DNA from: Tachypleus tridentatus
Lineage: Eukaryota; Arthropoda; Merostomata; Xiphosura; Limulidae
NCBI RefSeq assembly: GCF_004210375.1
Contig: NC_134837.1
Location: 170,154,730 to 170,218,729 of the forward strand
DNA length: 64,000 bases
Direction: 5' to 3'
In this document: positions 45,279-59,361 of the stretch, piece by piece
Position numbering within the stretch: position 1 is the stretch's first letter
Layout: every line of letters starts with the position of its first letter
The notes under the pieces: generated by a model
Seen by the model: the letters and a program-made list of their open reading frames with translations, nothing else
What the model was told of the DNA's origin: nothing
Databases searched by the model: none
Translations under genes and position numbers: made by a program

Positions 45279-48023
45279 TCGTTAGTTCATCTTTACTATA
45301 AAAGTTCATAAAAAAATACTTTATGCTATAAAATATATTGATGTTCGTTGTTTCTAATGGGCACTTTTCATGAAGGTGTAAATTGTTTCATTCATAAACC
45401 TTGTATGGTCTCGAATTGCTTTGGAAATAATTATCGCGTACGAGATATTTCAGACCTTATCTACTAACTTCCTTGTTAAATTTCTTAGAAACGATAAAAG
45501 TCTTATCACAATAACATTACGATAAAATTTTGGCTTTCCTATTATACGTCTATTCGAGCTATTTCAAGTCGATTAATCTTCCAATACTTGTCCTTGAACG
45601 AAATTTTTGATACTGTGATTCTCTCTTTTCAACGATATGTATTATATCTGCGATTTCGAAACTAATGACAAACACGTATTTTCAGGATATTTAAAATTCT
45701 AGTAATGTGTAAGAAGTATAGATAAAATTTTGTATGGATATGTTTTGTAATACATGTCAAGAGTTCCGCCAACTACAAAGTTTATGAAAAGTAACGCTTT
45801 GCTGAAAGCATTGAGATATCGTCGGTTAAATGTTTACAACAAAAGCAAAGAATGATGATTAGGTCTTCATATAATACAAAATTTAACTAAATAACGAAAA
45901 TAACGACAGAGGAAACATAAATAAAGAACATCAAGTTTACGGTTTTTAAACTTTTTCTGATAGCGTTTTAGATATTTTCTAAATTTTATTTTGAAAAACA
46001 GTTTATGTGTAGCGAACGACATCACTAACGATTCTTATTTCATGAGGATATAGAACGAATTAAAATAAAACTAGGAATCGTGTCAGCACATATGTGTTTT
46101 CCTTTCTCGTTATTCAGTGTTTTCTATTCTTACTCGTTTAATAACAGCTGTTGTTAGACAGAATGACACAAAAGACAAATGTGAAAACCTATGGGAAGTT
46201 TATTTACGATTTCTCACATAATCAAACGTTGCTCTATTCCTTACGCTTTGTGACTAAAACGTACCTACTTTTTTGTTCAGATTGGTTCACAACCAATTAA
46301 CGAAACTATCACTTCGTGAGTTACGTGAGAATGAAAATAAATACGCACGACACACTATTCACATAGTAAGTTTTTTAACGTGTCGTTTCCCTCTTTGAAA
46401 CAATTCGACGATGTTATTGTCCCCAATAAAGAAAAATCGAAGTTTGTACTTTCTGGACACTAACAAAATGTCATTTGGAAACGTTGAACGTGTCTAAAAG
46501 AAAAGACTTAAGATTCTCGGTAAAGTTAGAAACATATATTTTAACCGATCGTGAATAATTTCAAGTACTTGTGTTGTTTTTCTAATGGATGAAATGGAAA
46601 GTTTAACAGGTTAGTGACAAAGTCGTGTTTGATAATCCGTTTTAGTAAACTTAATGTATTTGTAGACATTTGTCACATGAAAGGTATATAACACTACGTA
46701 AAACAAATTTTGTTCCTGAGTGGTGTCATTTCTCAATTGCTTATATTGTAAAAGTAAAGAAAATCGCCATTTTCTTCTTCAAACTTTGCTTTCGTTAATT
46801 GGTTAAGGAAATTCAGAAATTAACCTATTTTATATGTAAAAACGGGCAGAGCTACACATTTTCATTTACATAATGTGTGAATAATACAACATATGAACCA
46901 AGATTTATATGTATTTACACTAAATTTATATAAAATGTTTAGAATAGAATAGTTTTTCGAGATTTGCGACTCTAATGCAAATCACTTTCAAGTATCAGCC
47001 CCCAAACGTAATCTTCCATAATGTTTTCTTTACAAGCGACCAAGTCACAAAAAACAATGTTTGAAGAGAAAAATAGGTCTTTTCCGTTTACTTTAGACAT
47101 AAGCTTTTTGGGAATAACACTTTCTGCTCAGGAAAAAGAAAAAGGAAAAAAATGTAACGTAGTGTATTATTATTAAGGTTTTAATTACTCTATCAACATT
47201 ATTCGATATTTGTGAAGTTTTATTTAAACTTTCAACAGTAACTTCTAAGTATGTGACTGGAGACGTTCTAAATAATGAGACTTTCAAACTTCCTAATAAA
47301 TTCGAAAACATTGGGACAAATAATTTATTTTTTTGTAAATGATGATAATGTCGTATTTGGAGAAGTGTGGCGATTCTTTCTCTATACGATTTGGGTTTTC
47401 GTTTTATTTACTTTTAAAGATACGTTAATTTTATAGAAATTGCCATATCATGCAGACGAATACCGTTTAATATAAATCAGCTTTCATTCTATACTACATT
47501 TACAAGTGAATTTCTATTGTTTATAATTTTTTTATATTAAGTCCTCTGCGTGCTACTCAGAAAATCTTACAAAGAGAAGTAACGGAATTCACAAATTCCC
47601 CAACTTAGTCTGTTGAAAGTGAATTAGTTTAACGCACTCTCTACTTTCGTTGTTTATCACTATTTTCACCATCAGATATTTCTAAATTTGAATCTTTATA
47701 TTCTGTTTCTTCTATTTTGTGCAAATGACATCTTAATAGCCTTTATTCTTAATCAGCTACAATGCGGAAAAGTCCCAATATGATAACTAAACGGTTTATA
47801 CATTTATTGTTTAGAAGTATATATAACTTTTAGTAGATATAGAAAACTTAGAAGTTCACCGTCTTTTCTTTACAGTTCTTTTACGTTTGAAATTTTACTA
47901 GAAATTTTCGTTGGAATTGAACAAAATGTAGTGATTTGAAGCTTCATGTTTAGCCTCAGGTCTAGAGTTTGTCGTTTTGTTTTCGTGCCTTTCTTTGCGA
48001 TATTTAAAAAAGAGAAAACAACG

Positions 48024-48095
48024 TAGCAGAGCGTGGTTTCGATCCACGGACCTCTGGGTTATGGGCCCAGCACGCTCCCACTGCGCCACTCTGCT
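48024..48095 (-). tRNA. Initiator tRNA-Met (CAT), locus 10
   Basis: Identical to locus 3. Confidence 0.95.
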
Positions 48096-50843
48096 TCGTT
48101 AGTTCATCTTTACTATAAAAGTTCATAAAAAAATACTTTATGCTATAAAATATATTGATGTTCGTTGTTTCTAATGGGCACTTTTCATGAAGGTGTAAAT
48201 TGTTTCATTCATAAACCTTGTATGGTCTCGAATTGCTTTGGAAATAATTATCGCGTACGAGATATTTCAGACCTTATCTACTAACTTCCTTGTTAAATTT
48301 CTTAGAAACGATAAAAGTCTTATCACAATAACATTACGATAAAATTTTGGCTTTCCTATTATACGTCTATTCGAGCTATTTCAAGTCGATTAATCTTCCA
48401 ATACTTGTCCTTGAACGAAATTTTTGATACTGTGATTCTCTCTTTTCAACGATATGTATTATATCTGCGATTTCGAAACTAATGACAAACACGTATTTTC
48501 AGGATATTTAAAATTCTAGTAATGTGTAAGAAGTATAGATAAAATTTTGTATGGATATGTTTTTGTAATACATGTCAAGAGTTCCGCCAACTACAAAGTT
48601 TATGAAAAGTAACGCTTTGCTGAAAGCATTGAGATATCGTCGGTTAAATGTTTACAACAAAAGCAAAGAATGATGATTAGGTCTTCATATAATACAAAAT
48701 TTAACTAAATAACGAAAATAACGACAGAGGAAACATAAATAAAGAACATCAAGTTTACGGTTTTTAAACTTTTTCTGATAGCGTTTTAGATATTTTCTAA
48801 ATTTTATTTTGAAAAACAGTTTATGTGTAGCGAACGACATCACTAACGATTCTTATTTCATGAGGATATAGAACGAATTAAAATAAAACTAGGAATCGTG
48901 TCAGCACATATGTGTTTTCCTTTCTCGTTATTCAGTGTTTTCTATTCTTACTCGTTTAATAACAGCTGTTGTTAGACAGAATGACACAAAAGACAAATGT
49001 GAAAACCTATGGGAAGTTTATTTACGATTTCTCACATAATCAAACGTTGCTCTATTCCTTACGCTTTGTGACTAAAACGTACCTACTTTTGTTCAGATTG
49101 GTTCACAACCAATTAACGAAACTATCACTTCGTGAGTTACGTGAGAATGAAAATAAATACGCACGACACACTATTCACATAGTAAGTTTTTTAACGTGTC
49201 GTTTCCCTCTTTGAAACAATTCGACGATGTTATTGTCCCCAATAAAGAAAAATCGAAGTTTGTACTTTCTGGACACTAACAAAATGTCATTTGGAAACGT
49301 TGAACGTGTCTAAAAGAAAAAGACTTAAGATTCTCGGTAAAGTTAGAAACATATATTTTAACCGATCGTGAATAATTTCAAGTACTTGTGTTGTTTTTCT
49401 AATGGATGAAATGGAAAGTTTAACAGGTTAGTGACAAAGTCGTGTTTGATAATCCGTTTTAGTAAACTTAATGTATTTGTAGACATTTGTCACATGAAAG
49501 GTATATAACACTACGTAAAACAAATTTTGTTCCTGAGTGGTGTCATTTCTCAATTGCTTATATTGTAAAAGTAAAGAAAATCGCCATTTTCTTCTTCAAA
49601 CTTTGCTTTCGTTAATTGGTTAAGGAAATTCAGAAATTAACCTATTTTATATGTAAAAACGGGCAGAGCTACACATTTTCATTTACATAATGTGTGAATA
49701 ATACAACATATGAACCAAGATTTATATGTATTTACACTAAATTTATATAAAAATGTTTAGAATAGAATAGTTTTTCGAGATTTGCGACTCTAATGCAAAT
49801 CACTTTCAAGTATCAGCCCCCAAACGTAATCTTCCATAATGTTTTCTTTACAAGCGACCAAGTCACAAAAAACAATGTTTGAAGAGAAAAATAGGTCTTT
49901 TCCGTTTACTTTAGACATAAGCTTTTTGGGAATAACACTTTCTGCTCAGGAAAAAGAAAAAGGAAAAAAATGTAACGTAGTGTATTATTATTAAGGTTTT
50001 AATTACTCTATCAACATTATTCGATATTTGTGAAGTTTTATTTAAACTTTCAACAGTAACTTCTAAGTATGTGACTGGAGACGTTCTAAATAATGAGACT
50101 TTCAAACTTCCTAATAAATTCGAAAACATTGGGACAAATAATTTATTTTTTTGTAAATGATGATAATGTCGTATTTGGAGAAGTGTGGCGATTCTTTCTC
50201 TATACGATTTGGGTTTTCGTTTTTATTTACTTTTAAAGATACGTTAATTTTATAGAAATTGCCATATCATGCAGACGAATACCGTTTAATATAAATCAGC
50301 TTTCATTCTATACTACATTTACAAGTGAATTTCTATTGTTTATAATTTTTTTTATATTAAGTCCTCTGCGTGCTACTCAGAAAATCTTACAAAGAGAAGT
50401 AACGGAATTCACAAATTCCCCAACTTAGTCTGTTGAAAGTGAATTAGTTTAACGCACTCTCTACTTTCGTTGTTTATCACTATTTTCACCATCAGATATT
50501 TCTAAATTTGAATCTTTATATTCTGTTTCTTCTATTTTGTGCAAATGACATCTTAATAGCCTTTATTCTTAATCAGCTACAATGCGGAAAAGTCCCAATA
50601 TGATAACTAAACGGTTTATACATTTATTGTTTAGAAGTATATATAACTTTTAGTAGATATAGAAAACTTAGAAGTTCACCGTCTTTTCTTTACAGTTCTT
50701 TTACGTTTGAAATTTTACTAGAAATTTTCGTTGGAATTGAACAAAATGTAGTGATTTGAAGCTTCATGTTTAGCCTCAGGTCTAGAGTTTGTCGTTTTGT
50801 TTTCGTGCCTTTCTTTGCGATATTTAAAAAAGAGAAAACAACG

Positions 50844-50915
50844 TAGCAGAGCGTGGTTTCGATCCACGGACCTCTGGGTTATGGGCCCAGCACGCTCCCA
50901 CTGCGCCACTCTGCT
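50844..50915 (-). tRNA. Initiator tRNA-Met (CAT), locus 11
   Basis: Identical to locus 3; flanks match locus 10 almost base for base. Confidence 0.95.
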
Positions 50916-53662
50916 TCGTTAGTTCATCTTTACTATAAAAGTTCATAAAAAAATACTTTATGCTATAAAATATATTGATGTTCGTTGTTTCTAATGGGCA
51001 CTTTTCATGAAGGTGTAAATTGTTTCATTCATAAACCTTGTATGGTCTCGAATTGCTTTGGAAATAATTATCGCGTACGAGATATTTCAGACCTTATCTA
51101 CTAACTTCCTTGTTAAATTTCTTAGAAACGATAAAAGTCTTATCACAATAACATTACGATAAAATTTTGGCTTTCCTATTATACGTCTATTCGAGCTATT
51201 TCAAGTCGATTAATCTTCCAATACTTGTCCTTGAACGAAATTTTTGATACTGTGATTCTCTCTTTTCAACGATATGTATTATATCTGCGATTTCGAAACT
51301 AATGACAAACACGTATTTTCAGGATATTTAAAATTCTAGTAATGTGTAAGAAGTATAGATAAAATTTTGTATGGATATGTTTTTGTAATACATGTCAAGA
51401 GTTCCGCCAACTACAAAGTTTATGAAAAGTAACGCTTTGCTGAAAGCATTGAGATATCGTCGGTTAAATGTTTACAACAAAAGCAAAGAATGATGATTAG
51501 GTCTTCATATAATACAAAATTTAACTAAATAACGAAAATAACGACAGAGGAAACATAAATAAAGAACATCAAGTTTACGGTTTTTTAAACTTTTTCTGAT
51601 AGCGTTTTAGATATTTTCTAAATTTTATTTTGAAAAACAGTTTATGTGTAGCGAACGACATCACTAACGATTCTTATTTCATGAGGATATAGAACGAATT
51701 AAAATAAAACTAGGAATCGTGTCAGCACATATGTGTTTTCCTTTCTCGTTATTCAGTGTTTTCTATTCTTACTCGTTTAATAACAGCTGTTGTTAGACAG
51801 AATGACACAAAAGACAAATGTGAAAACCTATGGGAAGTTTATTTACGATTTCTCACATAATCAAACGTTGCTCTATTCCTTACGCTTTGTGACTAAAACG
51901 TACCTACTTTTTGTTCAGATTGGTTCACAACCAATTAACGAAACTATCACTTCGTGAGTTACGTGAGAATGAAAATAAATACGCACGACACACTATTCAC
52001 ATAGTAAGTTTTTTAACGTGTCGTTTCCCTCTTTGAAACAATTCGACGATGTTATTGTCCCCAATAAAGAAAAATCGAAGTTTGTACTTTCTGGACACTA
52101 ACAAAATGTCATTTGGAAACGTTGAACGTGTCTAAAAGAAAAGGACTTAAGATTCTCGGTAAAGTTAGAAACATATATTTTAACCGATCGTGAATAATTT
52201 CAAGTACTTGTGTTGTTTTTCTAATGGATGAAATGGAAAGTTTAACAGGTTAGTGACAAAGTCGTGTTTGATAATCCGTTTTAGTAAACTTAATGTATTT
52301 GTAGACATTTGTCACATGAAAGGTATATAACACTACGTAAAACAAATTTTGTTCCTGAGTGGTGTCATTTCTCAATTGCTTATATTGTAAAAGTAAAGAA
52401 AATCGCCATTTTCTTCTTCAAACTTTGCTTTCGTTAATTGGTTAAGGAAATTCAGAAATTAACCTATTTTATATGTAAAAACGGGCAGAGCTACACATTT
52501 TCATTTACATAATGTGTGAATAATACAACATATGAACCAAGATTTATATGTATTTACACTAAATTTATATAAAAATGTTTAGAATAGAATAGTTTTTCGA
52601 GATTTGCGACTCTAATGCAAATCACTTTCAAGTATCAGCCCCAAACGTAATCTTCCATAATGTTTTCTTTACAAGCGACCAAGTCACAAAAAACAATGTT
52701 TGAAGAGAAAAATAGGTCTTTTCCGTTTACTTTAGACATAAGCTTTTTGGGAATAACACTTTCTGCTCAGGAAAAAGAAAAAGGAAAAAAATGTAACGTA
52801 GTGTATTATTATTAAGGTTTTAATTACTCTATCAACATTATTCGATATTTGTGAAGTTTTATTTAAACTTTCAACAGTAACTTCTAAGTATGTGACTGGA
52901 GACGTTCTAAATAATGAGACTTTCAAACTTCCTAATAAATTCGAAAACATTGGGACAAATAATTTATTTTTTTGTAAATGATGATAATGTCGTATTTGGA
53001 GAAGTGTGGCGATTCTTTCTCTATACGATTTGGGTTTTCGTTTTATTTACTTTTAAAGATACGTTAATTTTATAGAAATTGCCATATCATGCAGACGAAT
53101 ACCGTTTAATATAAATCAGCTTTCATTCTATACTACATTTACAAGTGAATTTCTATTGTTTATAATTTTTTTATATTAAGTCCTCTGCGTGCTACTCAGA
53201 AAATCTTACAAAGAGAAGTAACGGAATTCACAAATTCCCCAACTTAGTCTGTTGAAAGTGAATTAGTTTAACGCACTCTCTACTTTCGTTGTTTATCACT
53301 ATTTTCACCATCAGATATTTCTAAATTTGAATCTTTATATTCTGTTTCTTCTATTTTGTGCAAATGACATCTTAATAGCCTTTATTCTTAATCAGCTACA
53401 ATGCGGAAAAGTCCCAATATGATAACTAAACGGTTTATACATTTATTGTTTAGAAGTATATATAACTTTTAGTAGATATAGAAAACTTAGAAGTTCACCG
53501 TCTTTTCTTTACAGTTCTTTTACGTTTGAAATTTTACTAGAAATTTTCGTTGGAATTGAACAAAATGTAGTGATTTGAAGCTTCATGTTTAGCCTCAGGT
53601 CTAGAGTTTGTCGTTTTGTTTTCGTGCCTTTCTTTGCGATATTTAAAAAAGAGAAAACAACG

Positions 53663-53734
53663 TAGCAGAGCGTGGTTTCGATCCACGGACCTCTGGGTTA
53701 TGGGCCCAGCACGCTCCCACTGCGCCACTCTGCT
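53663..53734 (-). tRNA. Initiator tRNA-Met (CAT), locus 12
   Basis: Identical to locus 3. Confidence 0.95.
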
Positions 53735-56474
53735 TCGTTAGTTCATCTTTACTATAAAAGTTCATAAAAAAATACTTTATGCTATAAAATATATTGATGT
53801 TCGTTGTTTCTAATGGGCACTTTTCATGAAGGTGTAAATTGTTTCATTCATAAACCTTGTATGGTCTCGAATTGCTTTGGAAATAATTATCGCGTACGAG
53901 ATATTTCAGACCTTATCTACTAACTTCCTTGTTAAATTTCTTAGAAACGATAAAAGTCTTATCACAATAACATTACGATAAAATTTTGGCTTTCCTATTA
54001 TACGTCTATTCGAGCTATTTCAAGTCGATTAATCTTCCAATACTTGTCCTTGAACGAAATTTTTGATACTGTGATTCTCTCTTTTCAACGATATGTATTA
54101 TATCTGCGATTTCGAAACTAATGACAAACACGTATTTTCAGGATATTTAAAATTCTAGTAATGTGTAAGAAGTATAGATAAAATTTTGTATGGATATGTT
54201 TTTGTAATACATGTCAAGAGTTCCGCCAACTACAAAGTTTATGAAAAGTAACGCTTTGCTGAAAGCATTGAGATATCGTCGGTTAAATGTTTACAACAAA
54301 AGCAAAGAATGATGATTAGGTCTTCATATAATACAAAATTTAACTAAATAACGAAAATAACGACAGAGGAAACATAAATAAAGAACATCAAGTTTACGGT
54401 TTTTAAACTTTTTCTGATAGCGTTTTAGATATTTTCTAAATTTTATTTTGAAAAACAGTTTATGTGTAGCGAACGACATCACTAACGATTCTTATTTCAT
54501 GAGGATATAGAACGAATTAAAATAAAACTAGGAATCGTGTCAGCACATATGTGTTTTCCTTTCTCGTTATTCAGTGTTTTCTATTCTTACTCGTTTAATA
54601 ACAGCTGTTGTTAGACAGAATGACACAAAAGACAAATGTGAAAACCTATGGGAAGTTTATTTACGATTTCTCACATAATCAAACGTTGCTCTATTCCTTA
54701 CGCTTTGTGACTAAAACGTACCTACTTTTGTTCAGATTGGTTCACAACCAATTAACGAAACTATCACTTCGTGAGTTACGTGAGAATGAAAATAAATACG
54801 CACGACACACTATTCACATAGTAAGTTTTTTAACGTGTCGTTTCCCTCTTTGAAACAATTCGACGATGTTATTGTCCCCAATAAAGAAAAATCGAAGTTT
54901 GTACTTTCTGGACACTAACAAAATGTCATTTGGAAACGTTGAACGTGTCTAAAAGAAAAGACTTAAGATTCTCGGTAAAGTTAGAAACATATATTTTAAC
55001 CGATCGTGAATAATTTCAAGTACTTGTGTTGTTTTTCTAATGGATGAAATGGAAAGTTTAACAGGTTAGTGACAAAGTCGTGTTTGATAATCCGTTTTAG
55101 TAAACTTAATGTATTTGTAGACATTTGTCACATGAAAGGTATATAACACTACGTAAAACAAATTTTGTTCCTGAGTGGTGTCATTTCTCAATTGCTTATA
55201 TTGTAAAAGTAAAGAAAATCGCCATTTTCTTCTTCAAACTTTGCTTTCGTTAATTGGTTAAGGAAATTCAGAAATTAACCTATTTTATATGTAAAAACGG
55301 GCAGAGCTACACATTTTCATTTACATAATGTGTGAATAATACAACATATGAACCAAGATTTATATGTATTTACACTAAATTTATATAAAATGTTTAGAAT
55401 AGAATAGTTTTTCGAGATTTGCGACTCTAATGCAAATCACTTTCAAGTATCAGCCCCAAACGTAATCTTCCATAATGTTTTCTTTACAAGCGACCAAGTC
55501 ACAAAAAACAATGTTTGAAGAGAAAAATAGGTCTTTTCCGTTTACTTTAGACATAAGCTTTTGGGAATAACACTTTCTGCTCAGGAAAAGAAAAAGGAAA
55601 AAATGTAACGTAGTGTATTATTATTAAGGTTTTAATTACTCTATCAACATTATTCGATATTTGTGAAGTTTTATTTAAACTTTCAACAGTAACTTCTAAG
55701 TATGTGACTGGAGACGTTCTAAATAATGAGACTTTCAAACTTCCTAATAAATTCGAAAACATTGGGACAAATAATTTATTTTTTTGTAAATGATGATAAT
55801 GTCGTATTTGGAGAAGTGTGGCGATTCTTTCTCTATACGATTTGGGTTTTCGTTTTATTTACTTTTAAAGATACGTTAATTTTATAGAAATTGCCATATC
55901 ATGCAGACGAATACCGTTTAATATAAATCAGCTTTCATTCTATACTACATTTACAAGTGAATTTCTATTGTTTATAATTTTTTTATATTAAGTCCTCTGC
56001 GTGCTACTCAGAAAATCTTACAAAGAGAAGTAACGGAATTCACAAATTCCCCAACTTAGTCTGTTGAAAGTGAATTAGTTTAACGCACTCTCTACTTTCG
56101 TTGTTTATCACTATTTTCACCATCAGATATTTCTAAATTTGAATCTTTATATTCTGTTTCTTCTATTTTGTGCAAATGACATCTTAATAGCCTTTATTCT
56201 TAATCAGCTACAATGCGGAAAAGTCCCAATATGATAACTAAACGGTTTATACATTTATTGTTTAGAAGTATATATAACTTTTAGTAGATATAGAAAACTT
56301 AGAAGTTCACCGTCTTTTCTTTACAGTTCTTTTACGTTTGAAATTTTACTAGAAATTTTCGTTGGAATTGAACAAAATGTAGTGATTTGAAGCTTCATGT
56401 TTAGCCTCAGGTCTAGAGTTTGTCGTTTTGTTTTCGTGCCTTTCTTTGCGATATTTAAAAAAGAGAAAACAACG

Positions 56475-56546
56475 TAGCAGAGCGTGGTTTCGATCCACGG
56501 ACCTCTGGGTTATGGGCCCAGCACGCTCCCACTGCGCCACTCTGCT
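56475..56546 (-). tRNA. Initiator tRNA-Met (CAT), locus 13
   Basis: Identical to locus 3. The interval from locus 12 is the shortest in the array (2,812 bp). Confidence 0.95.
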
Positions 56547-59289
56547 TCGTTAGTTCATCTTTACTATAAAAGTTCATAAAAAAATACTTTATGCTATAAA
56601 ATATATTGATGTTCGTTGTTTCTAATGGGCACTTTTCATGAAGGTGTAAATTGTTTCATTCATAAACCTTGTATGGTCTCGAATTGCTTTGGAAATAATT
56701 ATCGCGTACGAGATATTTCAGACCTTATCTACTAACTTCCTTGTTAAATTTCTTAGAAACGATAAAAGTCTTATCACAATAACATTACGATAAAATTTTG
56801 GCTTTCCTATTATACGTCTATTCGAGCTATTTCAAGTCGATTAATCTTCCAATACTTGTCCTTGAACGAAATTTTTGATACTGTGATTCTCTCTTTTCAA
56901 CGATATGTATTATATCTGCGATTTCGAAACTAATGACAAACACGTATTTTCAGGATATTTAAAATTCTAGTAATGTGTAAGAAGTATAGATAAAATTTTG
57001 TATGGATATGTTTTTGTAATACATGTCAAGAGTTCCGCCAACTACAAAGTTTATGAAAAGTAACGCTTTGCTGAAAGCATTGAGATATCGTCGGTTAAAT
57101 GTTTACAACAAAAGCAAAGAATGATGATTAGGTCTTCATATAATACAAAATTTAACTAAATAACGAAAATAACGACAGAGGAAACATAAATAAAGAACAT
57201 CAAGTTTACGGTTTTAAACTTTTCTGATAGCGTTTTAGATATTTTCTAAATTTTATTTTGAAAAACAGTTTATGTGTAGCGAACGACATCACTAACGATT
57301 CTTATTTCATGAGGATATAGAACGAATTAAAATAAAACTAGGAATCGTGTCAGCACATATGTGTTTTCCTTTCTCGTTATTCAGTGTTTTCTATTCTTAC
57401 TCGTTTAATAACAGCTGTTGTTAGACAGAATGACACAAAAGACAAATGTGAAAACCTATGGGAAGTTTATTTACGATTTCTCACATAATCAAACGTTGCT
57501 CTATTCCTTACGCTTTGTGACTAAAACGTACCTACTTTTTTGTTCAGATTGGTTCACAACCAATTAACGAAACTATCACTTCGTGAGTTACGTGAGAATG
57601 AAAATAAATACGCACGACACACTATTCACATAGTAAGTTTTTTAACGTGTCGTTTCCCTCTTTGAAACAATTCGACGATGTTATTGTCCCCAATAAAGAA
57701 AAATCGAAGTTTGTACTTTCTGGACACTAACAAAATGTCATTTGGAAACGTTGAACGTGTCTAAAAGAAAAGACTTAAGATTCTCGGTAAAGTTAGAAAC
57801 ATATATTTTAACCGATCGTGAATAATTTCAAGTACTTGTGTTGTTTTTCTAATGGATGAAATGGAAAGTTTAACAGGTTAGTGACAAAGTCGTGTTTGAT
57901 AATCCGTTTTAGTAAACTTAATGTATTTGTAGACATTTGTCACATGAAAGGTATATAACACTACGTAAAACAAATTTTGTTCCTGAGTGGTGTCATTTCT
58001 CAATTGCTTATATTGTAAAAGTAAAGAAAATCGCCATTTTCTTCTTCAAACTTTGCTTTCGTTAATTGGTTAAGGAAATTCAGAAATTAACCTATTTTAT
58101 ATGTAAAAACGGGCAGAGCTACACATTTTCATTTACATAATGTGTGAATAATACAACATATGAACCAAGATTTATATGTATTTACACTAAATTTATATAA
58201 AATGTTTAGAATAGAATAGTTTTTCGAGATTTGCGACTCTAATGCAAATCACTTTCAAGTATCAGCCCCAAACGTAATCTTCCATAATGTTTTCTTTACA
58301 AGCGACCAAGTCACAAAAAACAATGTTTGAAGAGAAAAATAGGTCTTTTCCGTTTACTTTAGACATAAGCTTTTTGGGAATAACACTTTCTGCTCAGGAA
58401 AAAGAAAAAGGAAAAAATGTAACGTAGTGTATTATTATTAAGGTTTTAATTACTCTATCAACATTATTCGATATTTGTGAAGTTTTATTTAAACTTTCAA
58501 CAGTAACTTCTAAGTATGTGACTGGAGACGTTCTAAATAATGAGACTTTCAAACTTCCTAATAAATTCGAAAACATTGGGACAAATAATTTATTTTTTTG
58601 TAAATGATGATAATGTCGTATTTGGAGAAGTGTGGCGATTCTTTCTCTATACGATTTGGGTTTTCGTTTTATTTACTTTAAAGATACGTTAATTTTATAG
58701 AAATTGCCATATCATGCAGACGAATACCGTTTAATATAAATCAGCTTTCATTCTATACTACATTTACAAGTGAATTTCTATTGTTTATAATTTTTTTATA
58801 TTAAGTCCTCTGCGTGCTACTCAGAAAATCTTACAAAGAGAAGTAACGGAATTCACAAATTCCCCAACTTAGTCTGTTGAAAGTGAATTAGTTTAACGCA
58901 CTCTCTACTTTCGTTGTTTATCACTATTTTCACCATCAGATATTTCTAAATTTGAATCTTTATATTCTGTTTCTTCTATTTTGTGCAAATGACATCTTAA
59001 TAGCCTTTATTCTTAATCAGCTACAATGCGGAAAAGTCCCAATATGATAACTAAACGGTTTATACATTTATTGTTTAGAAGTATATATAACTTTTAGTAG
59101 ATTTAGAAACCTTAGAATTTCACCGTCTTTTCTTTACAGTTCTTTTACGTTTGAAATTTTACTAGAAATTTTCGTTGGAATTGAACAAAAATGTAGTGAT
59201 TTGAAGCTTCATGTTTAGCCTCAGGTCTAGAGTTTGTCGTTTTGTTTTCGTGCCTTTCTTTGCGATATTTAAAAAAAGAGAAAACAACG

Positions 59290-59361
59290 TAGCAGAGCGT
59301 GGTTTCGATCCACGGACCTCTGGGTTATGGGCCCAGCACGCTCCCACTGCGCCACTCTGCT
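59290..59361 (-). tRNA. Initiator tRNA-Met (CAT), locus 14
   Basis: Identical to locus 3. Its 3' side flank (59,097-59,120) carries variants otherwise seen at the left edge of the array. Confidence 0.95.
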
